Source of the DNA: DUZB01 sp963747555
GTDB lineage: Bacteria; Desulfobacterota; DSM-4660; Desulfatiglandales; Desulfatiglandaceae
Assembly: GCA_963747555.1 (NCBI GenBank)
Contig: CAVVFZ010000023.1
Location: 1 to 64,000 of the forward strand
Length of the DNA: 64,000 bases
Reading direction: 5' to 3'
Shown here: one piece after another, positions 60,661 through 64,000 of the stretch
Layout: each line of letters opens with the position of its first letter
Position numbering within the stretch: position 1 is the stretch's first letter
The notes under the pieces: model-generated
Databases searched by the model: none
What the model was told of the DNA's origin: nothing
The model's input: only the letters and a program-made list of their open reading frames with translations
Made by a program: the position numbers and the translations under genes

Positions 60661-62313
60661 TCATTTTTCAAGGGGTATCGTAAAGATGAAGGTGCTCCCC
60701 TTTCCCAACCCTTCACTTTCCATACAGATCCGGCCTCCGTGCATCTCAACAAGCTTGCGGCTCAGGGCCAGACCGAGCCCGGTTCCTTCGTATGCCCGGC
60801 TATAGGATGAATCCAACTGCTTAAATTCGCGAAATATTTTCCCATGGTCTTCCGCTTTGATCCCGATCCCCGTATCGGCTACGCTGATTTGAAGGTATCT
60901 TACGTTTTTCTCTTGCAGGGCTGGATCGGGCTCAGAAACCAATTGCGCGCTGAGGTGCACCGTTCCGCCTTTGGGGGTGAATTTCACCCCATTGTTCAAC
61001 AGATTATGCAGAATCTGTTTGAGCTTCTGCGCGTCGGCCACCGCCGTAAGCCCCTCCAGTTCGGAAGCGATATGAAAGTCCAGGGATATGCCATTTCTGA
61101 AGGCCTTCTCCTTGACCGTGTCCAGGCTGTTTTCGAGCAGTTCCTTTACGTTGAATCTGGATGGCTGAAGCTTCATCTTCCCGGCTTCCACCAGGGAAAG
61201 GTCCAGAATATCACGAACCAAACGGAGCAGTTTCCTGCTGCTGGCGAGAACATTGCCCACATATCGAATCTGTTTTTCGTTGAGTCCCCCAAAGCTCTGG
61301 TTCTCAAGCAATTCCGAGAAGCCGATAATGGCGTTCAACGGGGTTACCAGTTCATGGCTCATGGTGGTCAGAAACTCACTTTTGGCCCGGTTGGCCGCTT
61401 CGGCAGCCACCTTGGCCCGATTCAATTCCAGGGTTCGTTCGTTGACCTTTTCTTCCACCGCTTCATAGGCGCTTCTCAAGTCCTCTTCGGCCCGTTTTCG
61501 TTCGGACACGTCACGAAGCACCGCCAGGGTGGCATGTTGCCCGTTCCAGGATGTATTTACGATGCTGCTTTCCATCCAGAGGGCATCTCCATTCTTTTTG
61601 AGAAACCGGAAGGTATCCACGGAGGGAACGATCTCGTCCTGCGCTCTTTTCCCGTACAGATCGGTCACAAGGGAACTATCATCCGGGTGAATCAGTTTAA
61701 CAAACGGCCTGTTCAGGAGTTCCTCCCCGGCATATCCCGTCAGTTCGCTCACCCTTGGGTTGACGAATTCCAGACATCCGTTCTGAACGATACAGATGAG
61801 ATCGTGGGAGCTTTCCACAATATTCTTGTATCGAACCTGGGATTCCCGCAACTGAAAAGTCCTCTCTTCAAAGGCCTTCTCCAGTTCCCGCATTCTCTTC
61901 TCCAGTTCTTCCCGATCGAGGCTAATTTTTTGCCTCAATTCCCTCTTCTGGAGTGCGGCCTTGATGATGCGCTTGAGCTCCTTGATTTCAAAAGGCTTGA
62001 GGATGTAGTCATAGGCGCCATGATCCACGACCATGGCTTCCAGGCTCTCAGCATCCGCATAGCCGGTGATCACCAGGACTTCAACCATGTCATCAATCTC
62101 TTTAATGCGCTTCAGTGCCTCTATCCCGTCCATCAGGGGCATTACCTTGTCCAAAAGCGCCAGGTCTATTTCGTTGTTCTTAACAATTTTTACAGCCTCC
62201 ATCCCATTTGAGGCTGTAAAACATCGATAGCCTTCCCTCTTCAGCGCATTGGAAAGTAAATCTCGCATCGATTTTTCATCGTCGGCGATCAGGATGTTTT
62301 TCATTATCTCCAA
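60661..62313 (-). CDS. REC-PAS histidine kinase of the minus-strand array
   Basis: 550 residues: receiver about 1-120 (ILIADDEKSMRDLLSNAL, phospho-Asp in LALLDKVMPLMDG), coiled coil with FQLRESQVRYKNIVESS, PAS about 160-285, HisKA with FLTTMSHELVTPLNAIIGFS and HATPase (ADTGIGIKAEDHG, YEGTGLGLALSRKLVEMHGG). HELVTP replaces the usual HELRTP. The layout and start resemble the gas vesicle kinase at 20830. TTG 62313 has GGAGG 5 bases upstream; ATG 62304 is an alternative start with poorer spacing. Confidence 0.92.
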   Translation of the reverse strand: MEIMKNILIADDEKSMRDLLSNALKREGYRCFTASNGMEAVKIVKNNEIDLALLDKVMPLMDGIEALKRIKEIDDMVEVLVITGYADAESLEAMVVDHGAYDYILKPFEIKELKRIIKAALQKRELRQKISLDREELEKRMRELEKAFEERTFQLRESQVRYKNIVESSHDLICIVQNGCLEFVNPRVSELTGYAGEELLNRPFVKLIHPDDSSLVTDLYGKRAQDEIVPSVDTFRFLKKNGDALWMESSIVNTSWNGQHATLAVLRDVSERKRAEEDLRSAYEAVEEKVNERTLELNRAKVAAEAANRAKSEFLTTMSHELVTPLNAIIGFSELLENQSFGGLNEKQIRYVGNVLASSRKLLRLVRDILDLSLVEAGKMKLQPSRFNVKELLENSLDTVKEKAFRNGISLDFHIASELEGLTAVADAQKLKQILHNLLNNGVKFTPKGGTVHLSAQLVSEPDPALQEKNVRYLQISVADTGIGIKAEDHGKIFREFKQLDSSYSRAYEGTGLGLALSRKLVEMHGGRICMESEGLGKGSTFIFTIPLEK

Positions 62314-62379
62314 TTCTGCCTCCTTCTTTTGCTGCCTTTCAAACGAACCTCTCGGACCCCTGCCTCCATTGCAGGAGAT

Positions 62380-63738
62380 TTATAGGATGGCCCGCGGATT
62401 GACCCTTGATGGTTGCTTGTCCACAATGGAATGATTGTTGGTGGGGATGGAGAACGTAAAGGTGCTTCCCTTTCCTTCACCCGCGCTTTCCAGTTTGATT
62501 TGCCCCCCGTGCATTTCCACGAGTCTTCGGGTCAAAGCCAGTCCCAGACCGGTCCCGGCATATTGCCGGTTATGCGATGAGTCCAGTTGTACGAACTCCT
62601 CGAAGATGCGATCCCTGTTCTCGGCTCTGATCCCGATGCCCGTGTCCATGACGGATATCTCGATGGTGGACGGCAAAAGCATCCCCGCCGAGATAGTAAT
62701 GCAGCCGCCATCGGGTGTGAACTTGGTGGCGTTACTGAGAAGGTTGAACATGATCTGTTTGAGTTTCCGCTCATCCGCCAGAATCTGGAAGTCCGGGGGG
62801 AGACGAAAAATCTCCAGCTTGAGTTCGATTTTATGGTTCATGGCCTTTTCTTTGACCATCACCAGGCTGTTTTTCAGAAGAGTGCCGACGTTTACCCTGG
62901 ATGGCTGAAATTCCATCTTTCCGGACTCTACCTTGGAAAGGTCCAGGATATCGTTGATCAACTGGAGCAAATGCCGGCTGCTGTTGAGGATGTTGGTCAC
63001 ATACCTTATCTGTTTTTGATTTAATGGTCCGAAATGCATGTCTTCAAGAATTTCAGAGAAACCGATGATGGCATTCAGGGGCGTCCGCAGCTCATGGCTC
63101 ATGCTGGCCAGGAAATGATCCTTGGATCGGTTCGCGGACTCTGCCGTGATCTTGGATTTCCGCAGTTCCTTGACCGTCTTCTCCAATTCCTCGTTAACCT
63201 GTTCCAGTTGGCGCTGGGTCTCCAGCAGATCGCGGTTTTTTTCAACGGCATTTTCATAGGTGGACAGGAGAAGGGTCAACATCTGCGTCCGGTTTGCCTG
63301 AATGGGATGGCGTTGGCCACAAAAATTGGCCGTCAACCCTTCATCAGGCTCCATCCCCTCGCTGGATGGCGGCATTTCGAGAATGGCCTGCACCTTGGAA
63401 AGGAGGTGTTTCTCATAATAGGGTTTTGTCAGATAGTAGTCGGCCCTCACCTCCAGAGCCCGCAGCACGTCCCCCGCATCGGATAAAGAAGTGAGCAGGA
63501 CCACCGGAGTGAGCCTCAAGGAGGGTTCGGATTTGATGGCCCGGCACATTTCGTACCCATTCATTGACGGCATTTGGATGTCCGAAAGGATGAGGTCGGG
63601 TTTATCTTCCCTTGCGGCCTGCAAACCCTCCAGACCATCCCTCGTGACCCTGACACGGTATCCCTCTTTTTCAAGCAGTGCACTCAGGAGCATGGCCTGG
63701 GTGGGACTGTCTTCCACGATCAGAATCTTATTGCCCAT
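62380..63738 (-). CDS. REC-histidine kinase without PAS
   Basis: 452 residues: receiver about 1-120 (ILIVEDSPTQAMLLSALL, phospho-Asp in LILSDIQMPSMNGYEM), long helix, HisKA with FLASMSHELRTPLNAIIGFS and HATPase (NLLSNATKFTPDGGC, MDTGIGIRAENRD, YAGTGLGLALTRRLVEMHGG). Its kinase core is close to that of the 60661 gene, another local duplication. AAGGAAG precedes the ATG. Confidence 0.93.
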   Translation of the reverse strand: MGNKILIVEDSPTQAMLLSALLEKEGYRVRVTRDGLEGLQAAREDKPDLILSDIQMPSMNGYEMCRAIKSEPSLRLTPVVLLTSLSDAGDVLRALEVRADYYLTKPYYEKHLLSKVQAILEMPPSSEGMEPDEGLTANFCGQRHPIQANRTQMLTLLLSTYENAVEKNRDLLETQRQLEQVNEELEKTVKELRKSKITAESANRSKDHFLASMSHELRTPLNAIIGFSEILEDMHFGPLNQKQIRYVTNILNSSRHLLQLINDILDLSKVESGKMEFQPSRVNVGTLLKNSLVMVKEKAMNHKIELKLEIFRLPPDFQILADERKLKQIMFNLLSNATKFTPDGGCITISAGMLLPSTIEISVMDTGIGIRAENRDRIFEEFVQLDSSHNRQYAGTGLGLALTRRLVEMHGGQIKLESAGEGKGSTFTFSIPTNNHSIVDKQPSRVNPRAIL

Positions 63739-63771
63739 GGCAGCGTCTTCCTTTTTCCTGTTCCAGCAGGA

Positions 63772-64000
63772 TCAATCTTCTCTGTTCGATCGATCTAATG
63801 TCGCTCTCGGGCGAACACTGACCATAGCCTTTACCTTTGTCAGCAGCTCGTGTTCCCAGTCCCCGTTTGGCTCTTGGCCAAAATCGTTTGGTTTGGAGAC
63901 TACTTCCAGTGCGCCTGCCTTCATGGCTTCAAAAGCCACTTTGAGCTTGGGCGATTCGGCATGGGCCGTCACAATGAGGATGGGGGTAGGCCGGGTGGCC
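63772..64000 (-). CDS. C-terminal part of a receiver protein (CheB-like), start outside window
   Basis: The minus strand reads PTPILIVTAHAESPKLKVAF, EAMKAGALEVVSKPNDFG and then LLTKVKAMVSVRP, the second half of a receiver domain of the kind found in front of CheB methylesterases (alternating AGALEVVSKP). It stops at 63772 shortly after the receiver, so no methylesterase domain follows. The phospho-Asp is beyond the window. Confidence 0.75.
   Translation of the reverse strand, partial: ATRPTPILIVTAHAESPKLKVAFEAMKAGALEVVSKPNDFGQEPNGDWEHELLTKVKAMVSVRPRATLDRSNRED

Noticed and set aside
60844..62211. 455-codon plus-strand open frame
   Set aside because: Antisense to a clear REC-PAS kinase; no motif or ribosome site.

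Overview
The window looks like a chromosomal segment of a Desulfobacterota (former Deltaproteobacteria)-type anaerobe. This is inferred from gene content: sigma-54-dependent (NtrC-type) control, very many hybrid sensor kinases, a LipS-type lipoate locus with a DUF116 domain, and short-repeat filler between genes. No rRNA or tRNA gene was seen, so the phylum call is inference.

Layout. (1) 1-11.5 kb, accessory and mixed: valS (minus strand, frameshifted), a decayed HEPN/MNT pair, a cupin, an orphan TorT-like binding protein, a GNAT enzyme, a RAYT-type transposase, a 5' group II intron fragment, a hicAB toxin-antitoxin pair, a decayed DUF4160 gene and a soluble diadenylate cyclase. (2) 11.8-18.3 kb: a lipoate-assembly operon. 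It encodes a lipoate-protein ligase fused to DUF116, a FAD oxidoreductase of LipT type and two radical SAM proteins with extra cysteines (LipS1/LipS2-like), followed by a GpgS-like glycosyltransferase. (3) 18.7-47 kb: a large gas vesicle island. It holds two identical gvpA genes, a GvpC-like repeat protein, gvpN, four GvpF/L proteins (one frameshifted, one with a J domain), gvpG, gvpO, gvpK and two GvpA-family minor proteins carrying zinc ribbons. It also holds two Hsp20 fusions, DnaK, a DnaJ-type zinc-finger protein, a Cdc48 ATPase, a tandem ArsA/Get3-like ATPase, two NtrC-type activators, two kinases and a receiver protein. (4) 47-64 kb, all on the minus strand: a tandem array of PAS-rich hybrid histidine kinases, REC-HD-GYP phosphodiesterases and receiver proteins, several of which are chimeric duplicates of each other.

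How the island may work. A kinase and NtrC-type activator lie directly upstream of a near-consensus sigma-54 promoter (TGGCAC-N5-ATGCA, 23978-23993). That promoter precedes a decayed receiver gene and the two gvpA genes, so shell protein synthesis is probably signal-gated. The island also encodes an unusually complete protein-folding kit: Hsp70, a J domain on a GvpF/L protein, a separate DnaJ zinc-finger protein, two Hsp20 fusions, Cdc48, GvpN and a Get3-like ATPase. The most interesting idea here is that the parts of a DnaJ/DnaK machine have been split up and attached to gas vesicle assembly proteins.

Short repeats are a second theme. A heptamer family (GTGNNCA and its reverse complement) fills many gvp intergenic gaps and has also entered both halves of the ArsA-like gene in frame at equivalent positions. 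A 390-bp MITE-like element splits what looks like a formerly tight operon junction at 43.06-43.45 kb. Several single-base frameshifts (valS, the receiver gene, the first GvpF/L) could be real decay or assembly errors; raw reads would decide.
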